In this document: piece after piece, positions 33,601-42,764 of the stretch
Position numbering within the stretch: the stretch's first letter is position 1
How the letters are laid out: the number at the start of each line of letters is the position of its first letter
DNA from: Asparagopsis taxiformis
Taxonomy: Eukaryota > Rhodophyta > Florideophyceae > Bonnemaisoniales > Bonnemaisoniaceae
Assembly: GCA_030407315.1 (NCBI GenBank)
Contig: JALQPE010000069.1
Location: 1 to 64,000 of the forward strand
Direction: 5' to 3'
Length of the DNA stretch: 64,000 bases
Program-made: the position numbers and the translations under genes
Notes under the pieces: model-generated
What the model was told of the DNA's origin: nothing
Database searches by the model: none
The model's input: the letters and a program-made list of their open reading frames with translations, nothing else

Positions 33601-34810
33601 ACTCTTCATCACCATCTAAAATAACATCTTTTTCAACTCGGGCAGATCGCAGTAAAATACCACGTGACTCGTCTCCGAGAGGATCGCGGGGTGAAAAGTC
33701 TAAAATTTCTGTAGCAAGCGAGCCGACGTCAGTGTCTCGAGTTGAGAACACTAAAGCACTTTGCTCACTGCATCGCAATAGTCCAGCTAAAACAGAGATG
33801 AAATCCGCTCCAATATCATTCACAACCGCGACATCATCCACTATAAACAGACATGCTCTTTCTTGAAACCAATCTGCTGTTCGCGCGACAGCTACATCGA
33901 GATTCATCTCAAGACGTACATCCCTCGCCCTGAGTCTACCACCAGAGTATTCCACCATATCACCCAGTTTCTCAATTGCCCGTCTTCGTTTGGCCTCAGC
34001 ACCAAGCGACATGAAGTACACACCACCCGGAAAGCGCGAGATTACATCTTTCTGTTCTGCGAGTCCTCGCAGCGCGCAAGATTTTCCGGCACCACTCATG
34101 CCGACGACAGCAGTCACGGGACGGCCATTGGGATGATTTTCACGCAGAACAATGCGTTTCAGCTTTGCTTCGTGTGTTTCAGGCCCAGGGGTATCAGCGG
34201 CTGTTTCGAAATGGTGTCTCACGAAATGCGGAGGTGTCTCCTTGAAGAATGAGGGTTTGAAGGTGACTGGGTTTTCAAGCGGACTAACGGCGCGATTTAT
34301 GTCGTGCAGGACGGTCTCAATGGGCTGTAATCGTTGCGAAATGTCAGTTCCAACGGCGGATACAGTTGAGAGAAATGCGTGCCAGCTGTCAATTCGTTGA
34401 TGAGCAAGATAGGCAGTTTGTTCCAGCTGCTGCCATTTGCTTTTGATAGAGTGCGCTTGTAGGAATTGGACGAACCAGCCGTCCTGGATCTGCGATTTTC
34501 GGATGTCACTGAGGACTTGGTTGGCAGAGAGGAAGGATTCTCTCATGTTGTTCATGTAGGAATAGTACTCGGAAAGATCGGAGGATTGCAGCAATTGTGG
34601 TTTGGAAACCACAGTTTGGAACTGAGAACTGATAGCATGGAGGCGTTTTTGCAAGTCCGCGTACAACGAACTGATGCGGTCGATGTGTTCTGCATTTGTG
34701 CCATAGATTCGTTTCTGCTGCTTGAAGTACAAGACAAGGGATATCGCCTGTTCGAGTGGAGTCAATACGCTGATAGTGAGAGTCAACACATCAAACGCCA
34801 TGTGCGGCAC
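30692..34810 (-). CDS. NLR-like STAND NTPase: N-terminal helical bundle, NB-ARC, WD40 repeats
   Basis: A single exon of 1,372 residues. Residues 1-200 are predicted helical with a hydrophobic start (LTLTISVLTPLEQAISLVLY) and look like a four-helix-bundle signalling domain; that is inference. The NB-ARC follows: P-loop GMSGAGKS at about 236-243, Walker B CLFIVDDV at about 318-325, STRD sensor-like motif, GLPLAL at about 415, and LHDWMHIYC in the place of the MHD motif near 590. A helical spacer leads to WD40-type repeats from about 820 to 1330, with units such as GHSGTVTCVAISSDGSLVAT followed by GSSDSTARLFDI. NB-ARC/WD40 proteins are signal-gated switches (for example Apaf-1 and fungal NWD proteins), so an immune or cell-death role is plausible but untested. 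It lies 223 bp downstream of the Sec14-like gene in the same orientation. Confidence 0.85.
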   Translation of the reverse strand: MPHMAFDVLTLTISVLTPLEQAISLVLYFKQQKRIYGTNAEHIDRISSLYADLQKRLHAISSQFQTVVSKPQLLQSSDLSEYYSYMNNMRESFLSANQVLSDIRKSQIQDGWFVQFLQAHSIKSKWQQLEQTAYLAHQRIDSWHAFLSTVSAVGTDISQRLQPIETVLHDINRAVSPLENPVTFKPSFFKETPPHFVRHHFETAADTPGPETHEAKLKRIVLRENHPNGRPVTAVVGMSGAGKSCALRGLAEQKDVISRFPGGVYFMSLGAEAKRRRAIEKLGDMVEYSGGRLRARDVRLEMNLDVAVARTADWFQERACLFIVDDVAVVNDIGADFISVLAGLLRCSEQSALVFSTRDTDVGSLATEILDFSPRDPLGDESRGILLRSARVEKDVILDGDEEFKACVDELLRFCAGLPLALAVVGNAVFKRRKRSKKGESSVLKSFVATLEDFAQGAIQEGFDNHPGLYAAFSASLQVLSDEVTANILGFPLPMPLHRMYRALCIVQRQGWLPDYILARLWGVGKANRALKIAELFADASLAEVEEREAGGMIVSGIRLHDWMHIYCSTKASQCEGGVQFWHKQLLNTYIEPLENSWGGQQSIREWWVIEDDLYILGELSRHLVGAGLRKELENLVLNPLWTRRLLQDHRTFQLQKDVTILVDSIRRAEEQLTSEHKKLIKGMDLIIKAIHLSWGYYSQNPEELWFQLTGRLTNMMDKYPVIRIYLSNIEQLARAPWAKPILGSLHPPGGRLRSTIDMFRQTENGPHGILNGIVGSLAYGKQRKDFQNDVFMTDAVRQITQMQRAAWQEQKSVSGMINANRITLSANGRRAVVDLGFGDARVMDLQTGELLTSKLQDEVPEKFDDWWSCCAISAEGDVAAINFSDSLVNVWNVEKQRLICTLRHGHDIRVEGLAMSGDGEHVVTRCNDGGVLLWNAITGKQHKSISHGHSGTVTCVAISSDGSLVATGSSDSTARLFDISQDSSMATVLRGHNYTVRDIAMTTNSSRLATISDDGTARVWNAFGELVCDPIFFEGDTFWKTFVGITDDGSQVLTGTAPGPVQVWSVDYDASSLDTSQRWINQVSKCVVCCDGNRIISVSENGLLHAWDTSDGSRICQIDNAIMPKIVEAAPDGSRIATSSGEDVQIWDGNTGELISSISHKHVTCVTIPSIQGQVAIGTRIGTAQIWNYYNGKPSSEVFKHGSSITSMSITPRADRLVTLCREEHLQNDGGNVRVWDVRKCKVQHQVQSLLPVAISEDGKILASREYRWDLTTKALEAEKRGIQLSGFATEEIVDIERQSMSAEDMKMALLRCTQSGICIDGSGYKHLKGQEDVKLATFEDVEEVLCKSFKSRVVGVALRGGEFSLILVML

Positions 34811-35472
34811 AGTTTCTTCGTTTCTCGCAGCGTGCGGCTATGCATGGAACGGCGGGATTGTTCGCAGGGCTGCGTTTATACTCGATAGTGGCAGCTAGAC
34901 GGGCGCGTTTGGAAGGAATTGTTTGTCGAACTGCTGTGCGAAGGCGGCACACACAGCAATCGTTGGAAAGCTTCCAAACATGTACGCACCGTGAACACGT
35001 AAAGGAAAAACTATTGGCCAACGGCATTTACGCGAAAAGACGATTGGCTGTGTGAATGGAAGAAATTCAAAAAAATCAGGCCGTCCTCGAACGCAAATTC
35101 TGCTGACGTGTTTATCACACTCTTGCACTGTCATTCCGGACCGGTGCCTTACAGTAAAAATATTTGTCGAAAACAGCATTACAGAGCTCCGATGGCTCTC
35201 ACGGTGGCCATGACGTTGGTCGGTCCCACCTTGTTGTGTAAACATATGAGTAGCCACGTCAACCAAACGGTACATTTGCGGTACAAGTTGCTCCCATTTC
35301 GGCCACCGCCTGTCCACTAGCACAGAGGTGTCATGCTGGAGATTGCGCCGCTTCACCTGTGAGCTGTCTAGGTTGTTCAACAGTTGTGTTACCTACACGC
35401 CCCAATTGTGTTGTGTACTTTTCATCACCACCATGATGTAACATATAAACAAATGCTATCATCATGCATCTA
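34811..35472. other. Intergenic region between NLR-like gene and P450
   Basis: It holds the 5' flank of the NLR-like gene and the 3' flank of the P450 gene, both on the minus strand. No conserved motif is seen. Confidence 0.35.
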
Positions 35473-36967
35473 TTAGTTTCGCGAAAAATCTCCCCGATGT
35501 TCGAACCGCATCTCTAGGCCAATCGGCGTCGCAAATGCCCCATAACACTTCGGAATGCCATCGCTCACTACTGCAACACGACATCTCTGAACAATTGAAG
35601 CGATAAAACTCTTAACTTCCAACATCGCAAATCGCTGTCCAATACAATTCCTCGGTCCGAACAAGAAGACGCACCATAGAAATTTGGTACGTTCCACTAA
35701 TTCTCTATCGAGAAAACGATCGGGATTGAAGCATTTCGCACCCGAACCCCAAACCTCTTCATCCGTCTGCACAGCCATAATCGGAATGCGCACCTGTGTC
35801 CCTGCAGGTATTTTATACCCCTCAATCACAGCTTCCGAGACAGTCTGCCGTGAGGTAAACGTCGCAGGTGGGTGCAATCGCAGGCTCTCTTTCACGATGC
35901 GTTGCAGAAGAGGCAGCCCATCGAGAGCTTCCAGACCATCCGCCTCTTTCCAGCTTGATAGCTCCGCCTGTAGCCTATCCTGCCACTCTGGATGACGACC
36001 TAGACAGTACAGTGTCCAACACACCGATATGCTCGTCGTTACCTGACCAGCCGTGAGAAAACTAAGAAACGTATCCACCATCTGTTCATTCTGGATCAAC
36101 TTGTTTGTCTCCTGATCAACCATAAGTTCCAGCAATTTGGTCTCTGATTTTCGCTTTCCACTTTCTTGACACAAGTTGCGCACAGTTTCTCTGATACACT
36201 TGCAAAGATGCCGTTGATAGCCGAACCATTCGACTGGCAAAAAATCAAACACGCCTTGCAACAGTGCCCTCCTCACGGAAAACGCTGGTGGTTCCTGTGT
36301 TGCCATCAGATAACTATGCTGCAATTGCGATATCGCGTCATCCGACATCGCATCATCACCAAAACAGGTACGAAAAATGACAGCAAACGCGGCATTCCTA
36401 ACGACGCGCAAAAGATTATCACTATCAACAATAGAATCAGCAGCCAATAACTCTGCAGAAAGGATACGTCCCTCGCGAAAGAAGGACCTCTGCACGTCCA
36501 TGAGGGCATCATGATGCAAGGCGGGCGCAACGGCTCGTCGCAAACGGGTGTGTTGTGCACCCTCGGCAAGGAGGATTCCCGACGCACCAGTGAGACCCAC
36601 GAGCGTGTTTCGCATTATGGCAGGCTTGATGAACTGGAGTGGTTTGGAAATGGTGATGTAGCGGATTGCATCGGGCGATGTAACGACGAGGGATGGCACA
36701 CCAAATAATAGTCTGAGAACGAATATGTTGCCTAGTTTATGGCGGAAGGTGTTGATGTGATGAGCAGTTTCGGAACATTCGGTGCCTAATAGAAGTTTTA
36801 TTACATTGTGGCCAGTTGTCCATGACTGGGGTGGATAGCGGCGGGGATGGGACGCGGCCCAAACCGCCAATTTGCAATTGGATGCGGAGGACAAGGCCTC
36901 TGAGAACGAAGCGAAGGAGGAGGGGCAGTAATAGGACAAAGAGCGCAAGATACAAGAGGGATACCAT
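35473..36967 (-). CDS. Cytochrome P450 with an apparent frameshift after the membrane anchor
   Basis: The main frame carries the full set of P450 landmarks: I-helix TAGQVTTS, K-helix ESLR followed by LHPPATFTSR, the PERF-like FNPDRFLD, and the haem-binding FLFGPRNCIG with the axial Cys. That frame continues upstream to 37149, but its first 110 codons do not resemble a P450. A different frame starting at ATG 36967 begins MVSLLYLALFVLLLPLLLRF, a typical ER anchor, followed by a Pro-rich hinge (PSPPLSTP). Moving from it to the main frame near 36808-36822 gives about 496 residues, the usual P450 length. So a one-base indel separates anchor from catalytic domain: a mutation, a sequencing error or a very small undetected intron. 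Substrate cannot be assigned. Confidence 0.75.
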
Positions 36968-38193
36968 GATGATTGTAGAGGAGATGGGTAACGATCATGC
37001 GGAAATTGCATCGCAGATTCATCAGTTGAGGGTAACTCGACGGTGTGAAGGACAGGAGCCAGTAAGGACTTGGCTTTTGTTGATTGGTTGTATCGGTGTT
37101 GCGAAAGAGAGTAGGTTGTCATACGCGACGGGCCTCTTGGCCTGTGCACGCAAAGTGATTGCGTGTCATGAAAAGGCTGTTCAGTATTACAACGATCGGA
37201 GCGCTTAGCAATGGCTGGTGTGATTCAAAGGTTGTCGTCTATAAGAATCGGTAACAGAGCGGACGACAGGTCAGCGGTGTGAGGGCGAGGCGAGTGAGTG
37301 GATTGCTAAAAGTTTATATAATTCATGTTTACTTGTTTCCCAGCAGTCGCAGGTTGTGTCTTTTCTACGCTGCGCTTGTGCGCTGTAACCCTATATCGAT
37401 GGGATGCGCGTAGACGACATAAGTGAGCAGAAGATAATCCGCCGGCATCATCCCTTCCAAGTCGGCTTGCAGTACTGGCCATTCACTATATTCAGCCTCA
37501 AGACAGCACTTGCCTTCGACACACGATCGCCAATGACCACCGAGTAATTCCAAATGATCTCGTCGTCTCAAGCAAACCAATGCTCTGCGAATGATGTTGT
37601 GCGAAAAACAAGACGAGATGCCAGCTCAATATACAATTTAGGGAAAAAAGATACCAACAGTACACAAGTGCTTGAGCACATGGTATTGTATTGCCATATG
37701 GCTCACGTTGAAACTAAATTAATTCAACACTCGACAGCGAGTGGTATGCGTGCCAAACGCCGCGCGGTCCAGTCTTACCGTGTATGAGTTGTATTGGTGA
37801 GCCTCCTCCGCGTTTGTATTGCTGTATCATTGTTGGTAGAAAAAGAATGCAAATGCTGTAAATCGCATCAGTTTGTGTTGAATTCATACGCGTTCCTCCT
37901 TGAAGAAAGAGGACGTTAGATGGCCAGCAGTCAAGCTGCATTGTAAAATCTAATATTTTGCTTATTTCTGCGACACATCACTGACTGCTCACTGCCTTAC
38001 TTTGCACACCATAACTACCGACGCCTAAAACACTGCTCTCCTCCTCCAATATATTCCAGCCAGGACAGCAGTGCGCGATAGTCATCTCAACGAGGCCACC
38101 CATCTCCACTGCCACTCGCTGCAATTCCGCCAGCACAGCCCACTACCGGCGTTAAAGCAGCCAGAAGGGAGGCCATTCCCGCCACCCATCTAG
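36968..38193. other. Divergent intergenic region between P450 and MAP kinase
   Basis: About 1.2 kb, AT-richer than the flanking genes. Pyrimidine-rich sequence before the kinase start (about 38040-38210) is consistent with a 5' UTR. No coding frame is supported. Confidence 0.35.
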
Positions 38194-39690
38194 TTGCTGC
38201 CCGCTTTCACACACCGGTGCGCGTCGCCTCGTATGCTATCCCAGCCCAATCTGCCTGCGCGGCCGCGCGCCCGTCCTCCCCAACCTCCCCGCCCCATGCC
38301 CCCCACAAACATGCTCGCCAATCGATACCTCGTCGAGGAAGTCATTGGCGAGGGCGCCTATGGTACCGTTGTGCGCGCGCGCGACACCATCACCGGCGGT
38401 CCCGTTGCTGTCAAGCGCATCAAACGCGTGCTCGACACCTACCCCATGGCAACCCGAATCCTCCGCGAACTCAAGTTTCTCCGCTTGCTCCGCGGCCATG
38501 ACAATATCATCACCATCAAAGAGATTCTCATCCCATCCGATCGCGATCGCTTCCATGACACCTTCGTAGTTTTCGAACTTATGCCATTCGATCTCACACA
38601 AATCATCACTTCCACCCCCCTCGACGGTGCAAAAATCAAGTACTTCATGTTCCAGCTCCTGCGCGGTATTCACTATCTTCATACTGCAGGCGTGCTTCAT
38701 CGCGACATCAAACCCTCTAATATTCTCGTCGACAAGAGTTGCAGCCTCAAAATCTGCGACTTTGGCCTTGCGCGAGCCTCCTTCCGACCTGCAAATGATA
38801 CAGATACCGTGTTGTGGACTGACTATGTCGCCACTCGCTGGTACCGCGCCCCAGAGCTTATTATGCCGCAAGCAAACAACTACGGTCCAGCCATCGATAT
38901 CTGGTCTGCAGGCTGCATCTTTGCTGAAATGATTCTGCGACGCCCGTTGCTCCCCGGTTCAGACGAGCGCAATCAGCTTTGGCGCATCACCCAGTTCACT
39001 GGTACACCGTCTCCAGATGTCATTGCGCGTTTGCGCAACCCGCACGCACAGCAGTACTTGCGCTCCGTTCAACCAATGCCCCCCGCGGACATTCACCAAT
39101 TGTTCCCCAAACATGCAGACCCACAAGCATTGCAACTCATCCGTGCCATGCTTGACTTTGACCCTAACAAACGTATCAGCGCACATGACGCACTCATGTC
39201 TGACTACTTTAAGGAAAGACGCTACTACCACGGGTTTGGTCCGCGTCCACACGCACTGGTAGAGAAGGAGTTTGACTTTGAGAACCGAATGGGCATGTCT
39301 GACCGTGACGGCCTCGCGTACATTCGACGCGAACTGTTGGAAGAGATCTTGCAGTACCATCCAGAGAAACGGGAAGAGATTTATGGAGGTAGAAGACCTG
39401 CTGGATATGAAATGGAAAGCCAAGCGGCTGACTTTGGAAAGGCTCTAGACATGCATGGACGAGGGCACAGGCATGCGATAAATGCAAGGTCAATGCCAAA
39501 GAACGCTATGCAAAACGTGGTTACTAGTCAAACACATCGTCGAACAGCCAATGTAGCAAAGGCGCCGACACTACCGAATGAAGTTATGAGACGGTACCAA
39601 CGCGACCCAAATGATGGTGAGAATGGCCAGAAACCAAAGGAGGTGCCAGTGGTGGAGATGGACAGTGAAGATGCTGCGATGAATGGATAA
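38194..39690 (+). CDS. MAP kinase of the TDY activation-loop type
   Basis: An intronless ORF of 498 residues. A Pro-rich tail of about 40 residues precedes the kinase domain (about 45-345); initiation at Met40 (MLANRYLVEEV) would give a more usual N-terminus. The Gly-loop is GEGAYGTVV (52-60), the ATP-anchoring Lys is in VAVKRIK (about 74), the catalytic loop HRDIKPSN lies near 170, DFG in CDFGLARAS near 191, and the activation loop reads TDYVATRWYRAPE near 209-221. TDY rather than TEY marks the plant/algal TDY class of MAP kinases. The CMGC insert is present (IDIWSAGCIFAEM onward). The C-terminal 150 residues are charged and not conserved to my eye. It would act in a phosphorylation cascade below a MAP kinase kinase; the pathway is unknown. 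Confidence 0.93.
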   Translation: MLPAFTHRCASPRMLSQPNLPARPRARPPQPPRPMPPTNMLANRYLVEEVIGEGAYGTVVRARDTITGGPVAVKRIKRVLDTYPMATRILRELKFLRLLRGHDNIITIKEILIPSDRDRFHDTFVVFELMPFDLTQIITSTPLDGAKIKYFMFQLLRGIHYLHTAGVLHRDIKPSNILVDKSCSLKICDFGLARASFRPANDTDTVLWTDYVATRWYRAPELIMPQANNYGPAIDIWSAGCIFAEMILRRPLLPGSDERNQLWRITQFTGTPSPDVIARLRNPHAQQYLRSVQPMPPADIHQLFPKHADPQALQLIRAMLDFDPNKRISAHDALMSDYFKERRYYHGFGPRPHALVEKEFDFENRMGMSDRDGLAYIRRELLEEILQYHPEKREEIYGGRRPAGYEMESQAADFGKALDMHGRGHRHAINARSMPKNAMQNVVTSQTHRRTANVAKAPTLPNEVMRRYQRDPNDGENGQKPKEVPVVEMDSEDAAMNG

Positions 39691-41079
39691 ACAATTGGTG
39701 GAAAGTTTTCGTATGGCCAAGGTGGTAGCGACTGCTTAGTTTTGGCATGGTGAAATTGTTATTGTGGGAGGTATCGAACGTGGTGTGGCGGTGATACAGA
39801 GATTGGACAGAAGTTTGCGAAAGCGTCCTCAGTGACGAGGCAGACATGTAGATTTGTAAGTAGATTGGATGCTGAAAAGCAATGGAACAGCTGCTGAGGA
39901 TACCAAGCTTAAAGAATGGACTATTATTGTCTCGATTTGTAGCGTTTCGCGGACTAGACGAGCAAGAATTAGGTAGGGCCGTTAGTGACGCCTTTGAGCA
40001 TGATGAGAGGGCATTATGTCGTAGTGATGGAAGCGGTATCATAGATGACATGTGCTAATGCTAGAAGTGCAATCATGAAGAAGTGTCATGCAAGCCATGC
40101 CGGTTGAGTTCATATTGTTTTCGTCATCGGGGATAATGGAGGAGGTATATGAGCAATAGTGCGGCTACACATGAAAACGATTTCTTCGAAGAAATGGAAT
40201 TTCGACGTCTCATACTCAGTAAACCGAAATTTTCATTCAAACAGATGGTACAGCAAGAACAACCCATGCGATTGTCTTTGACATTCATCAGGCACCAGGC
40301 TACAAATCGAATCTTCTCACCTCTTAAAACGTATCATCATCCGGTAAAAATAAGTCGAGCACGAAAAATCTATCACTCTCCCTTGGTGGAAAGTGAACAA
40401 AATTCTCGGGAACGGGTGGGGGCTGAATATTCATTCAAGGACAAAAACATTAAAGTTCCGACGCGACATGCACGAAATCGATGCAATGTATGTCATCCAA
40501 CAAGGAGTACTATCCAGCCATGAAATATTCCAGGTGCGACGTGGCACGGCGCGGAACATCATACAAGAAGAAAAACGAAATTAGTGTTGAAATTGGTCTG
40601 TTCAACAGGGACACATCTCGGTGTCTCAGATTGTCCACCGTGACACGGACAGAACACGGCATATCGATCTTTGTGCCCCGAGTAGGATGGGTTGGCTTTT
40701 GCTCATTCGACGACATGAATTTGTGAGATCGGAAGTGTCTCATCACAGACTTCGTGTTACGTTTTCGAATGAGTTGCGCACTACATGTCATCACAGTGAT
40801 ATACCCCTCTCCCGTACCACAGCCCCGAAAATGCCATCCAAAAAGCAAATCTTGCTCAGGATGGATCGCTCTCGCGTACTCATTGTATATTATTTCCATA
40901 TTGAAGCCACTCTCCAGCTACTCTCGAACTGCATGAAGTACTCTTTTCATTGCAACTAGAACAGTTCTGAGAAAATCTGAGGATCCTTCATGCATGAAAA
41001 ACACTATATGGCTGCTCTCTTTCCCTGATCATCCTAGAGAAAAATCCATGCGTACCATTCTCTAGTTCGATACGACCCT
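39691..41079. other. Intergenic region, no supported gene
   Basis: Several frames of 60-155 codons exist on both strands (the longest plus-strand one with an ATG is 40149-40523), but none shows a recognisable domain, a codon bias clearly unlike its other frames, or a partner. A small lineage-specific gene cannot be excluded. Confidence 0.3.
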
Positions 41080-41883
41080 GTGAAATCTGCTATGAAGCGT
41101 TACCTTCTCCTTCTCTTCGCTGTTTTACTTACTTCTGACATCTACCCAGACTGCGAAGCACGTATCGCTACCCACCAGGCGCTGACTTCCGCTGTTGAAG
41201 GATCGACCACTGAAACGAGCCCTGCTACATCAAGTAGTTCCTCAGTTCAGATTAAACATATACTCAATTTGCCCCATCATGGACCCATGGTGTTTCATCC
41301 AGACAGAGATGAAAACATTGAAATAGTTCATGACCTGGATCTGAACGAAATTGCTAGAGGCGGTCATCTTGGACACCCACCTTCCAGCAATAATAGAAGG
41401 AGAAGAGGCAATCCCAATCGCAGACGAAGAAGAAGAAGGAACAATCGAAGAAGGCGAAGATCCAACGACCGAAGGCGTCGTAGTGCCAATGGAAATGGGA
41501 AGAAAGATCTTTTTAATATCAAATTCCCCAGATCATGCCCATGCAGAAGGATCACAGGGCCACCCAGTATCTGCTACGAATTCATCAAATACAGGAGCGA
41601 AAAATGTAAGAGCAGAGCATGCACCCCATCATATGTCTGTGTATCCAGAAAGTATCAAAGCAAGTTCGGAAAAGACAAAAACCTCTCAATATGTATCCGA
41701 AGAATTTCGAAATACGCTGTAGTGCCGTGGACTTGGGAGGCATGGAGGAAAACACGGCGAAATGCAAAGTTCAAGAAGGGACTCTGTCGCTTTGTTCCTG
41801 CGAAGAGGAGAGTTTTCTATACCCCTTACAATGGACCGATGCGAGGGGAGTACTTTGGATCCACTAACAAAATTCTCTACTAG
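41080..41883 (+). CDS. Secreted Arg/Asn-rich precursor with a Cys-rich basic C-terminal domain
   Basis: 267 residues, one exon. The N-terminus is a signal peptide (KRYLLLLFAVLLTSD, cleavage probably near residue 28); initiation could also be at the second Met (41092). A Ser/Thr-rich then acidic/His-containing propeptide-like segment (about 30-95) follows. Residues 104-140 are almost only Arg and Asn, with many possible dibasic cleavage sites. The final 120 residues are basic and carry eight Cys in the order CPC, ICYEF, EKCKSRACTP, YVCVSR, ICIRR and LCRF, consistent with disulfides. No known family is recognised. Signal, pro-region, basic cleavage zone and Cys-rich end resemble precursors of secreted matrix, defence or signalling peptides; choosing among these would be guesswork. 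Confidence 0.7.
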   Translation: MKSAMKRYLLLLFAVLLTSDIYPDCEARIATHQALTSAVEGSTTETSPATSSSSSVQIKHILNLPHHGPMVFHPDRDENIEIVHDLDLNEIARGGHLGHPPSSNNRRRRGNPNRRRRRRRNNRRRRRSNDRRRRSANGNGKKDLFNIKFPRSCPCRRITGPPSICYEFIKYRSEKCKSRACTPSYVCVSRKYQSKFGKDKNLSICIRRISKYAVVPWTWEAWRKTRRNAKFKKGLCRFVPAKRRVFYTPYNGPMRGEYFGSTNKILY

Positions 41884-42255
41884 CTGAACATGTAGTTTCT
41901 GTAGCCATAGTGCAATGCAATCGCAGGAAAACAGTCTAGTTCAAATGAAAATTGTTTCAACAGCCCCGAATAAGCTTCCAAATGTTAAGCACACGTGGCT
42001 CGAGGACAATCTACGTGTGCAGGCCGTGTAGGAATTTCATCCAATCATCAGTCCTCAGACCACTAAATTGCCCAATAATATTCATTCGTACAGGAGCATG
42101 CGGGAACGTGAAGTATGCAGGAAGCTCCAGTAGACCTCTTGATCAAATAATGGATTTTAAAGTAAATATTTAGAAAGCGACTATATAATATGTTCATTTC
42201 AAAAAATCCTAGAAAATTGATCTAAAACATAACACTTGAATAATTGCAGATTGAA
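41884..42255. other. Intergenic, ends in the copia target site
   Basis: AT-rich 3' flank of the secreted-protein gene. The last five bases (TTGAA, 42251-42255) are the left copy of the copia target duplication. Confidence 0.5.
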
Positions 42256-42719
42256 TGTCAGAAAAACTCAGTAGTTTCCAATAAATTTCCAGAATATTTG
42301 TGATTTCCAGAAAGTTTTCGAATTTTCGACACGTGTAGGGATAGGTTGCCTTCTGAAGAGGCGGATGCTGTTGCCCGAGGAGGGCAGGAATTGATTACCG
42401 ATCGCGGGCTCGAAGGGGTGGCTGTGAATGACGATCGGGGCACGCACAGGGCGGGGGATTGCCAGAAGGGATTTTTTATTCGTCGCTGAGGGGGGGTTGA
42501 TTTGTTGGATGATGATGGAATTCTCCAAGAGCCGGTTTGGTATTACTGCTTATATACCGATCAACTGGCGAGGAAAATTCCTCCGCCAGGTGTTGAGCTA
42601 AATTGCGCAGCGGCGGCGGTGGTAGATCCAATAAAGCAAATCTAATTTCTATCTAATTATTTGATCAAATATTTTGTCGTAGCGAAGAATTACAGTGGGC
42701 TGGTCTGTAAAGAATGACA
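42256..42719 (-). repeat. 3' LTR of the copia element
   Basis: 464 bp, TGTCAGAAAAACTC at the left end and GTAAAGAATGACA at the right. The next bases, read on the minus strand, form a polypurine tract (GAAAGAAAAGTAGGGAG) directly before the LTR (42720-42736), which fixes the element orientation. Confidence 0.95.
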
Positions 42720-42764
42720 CTCCCTACTTTTCTTTCGCTCGACAAAGAATTTTGATTCGTATTT

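Noticed and set aside
36968..37149. P450 N-terminus at 37149
   Set aside because: The first 110 codons of that frame lack an anchor and any P450 similarity, whereas the other frame from 36967 gives a typical membrane anchor and proline hinge.
39584..40899. Small genes in the region between the MAP kinase and the secreted-protein gene
   Set aside because: Overlapping frames on both strands with no domain, signal peptide or splice support; nothing favours one over another.
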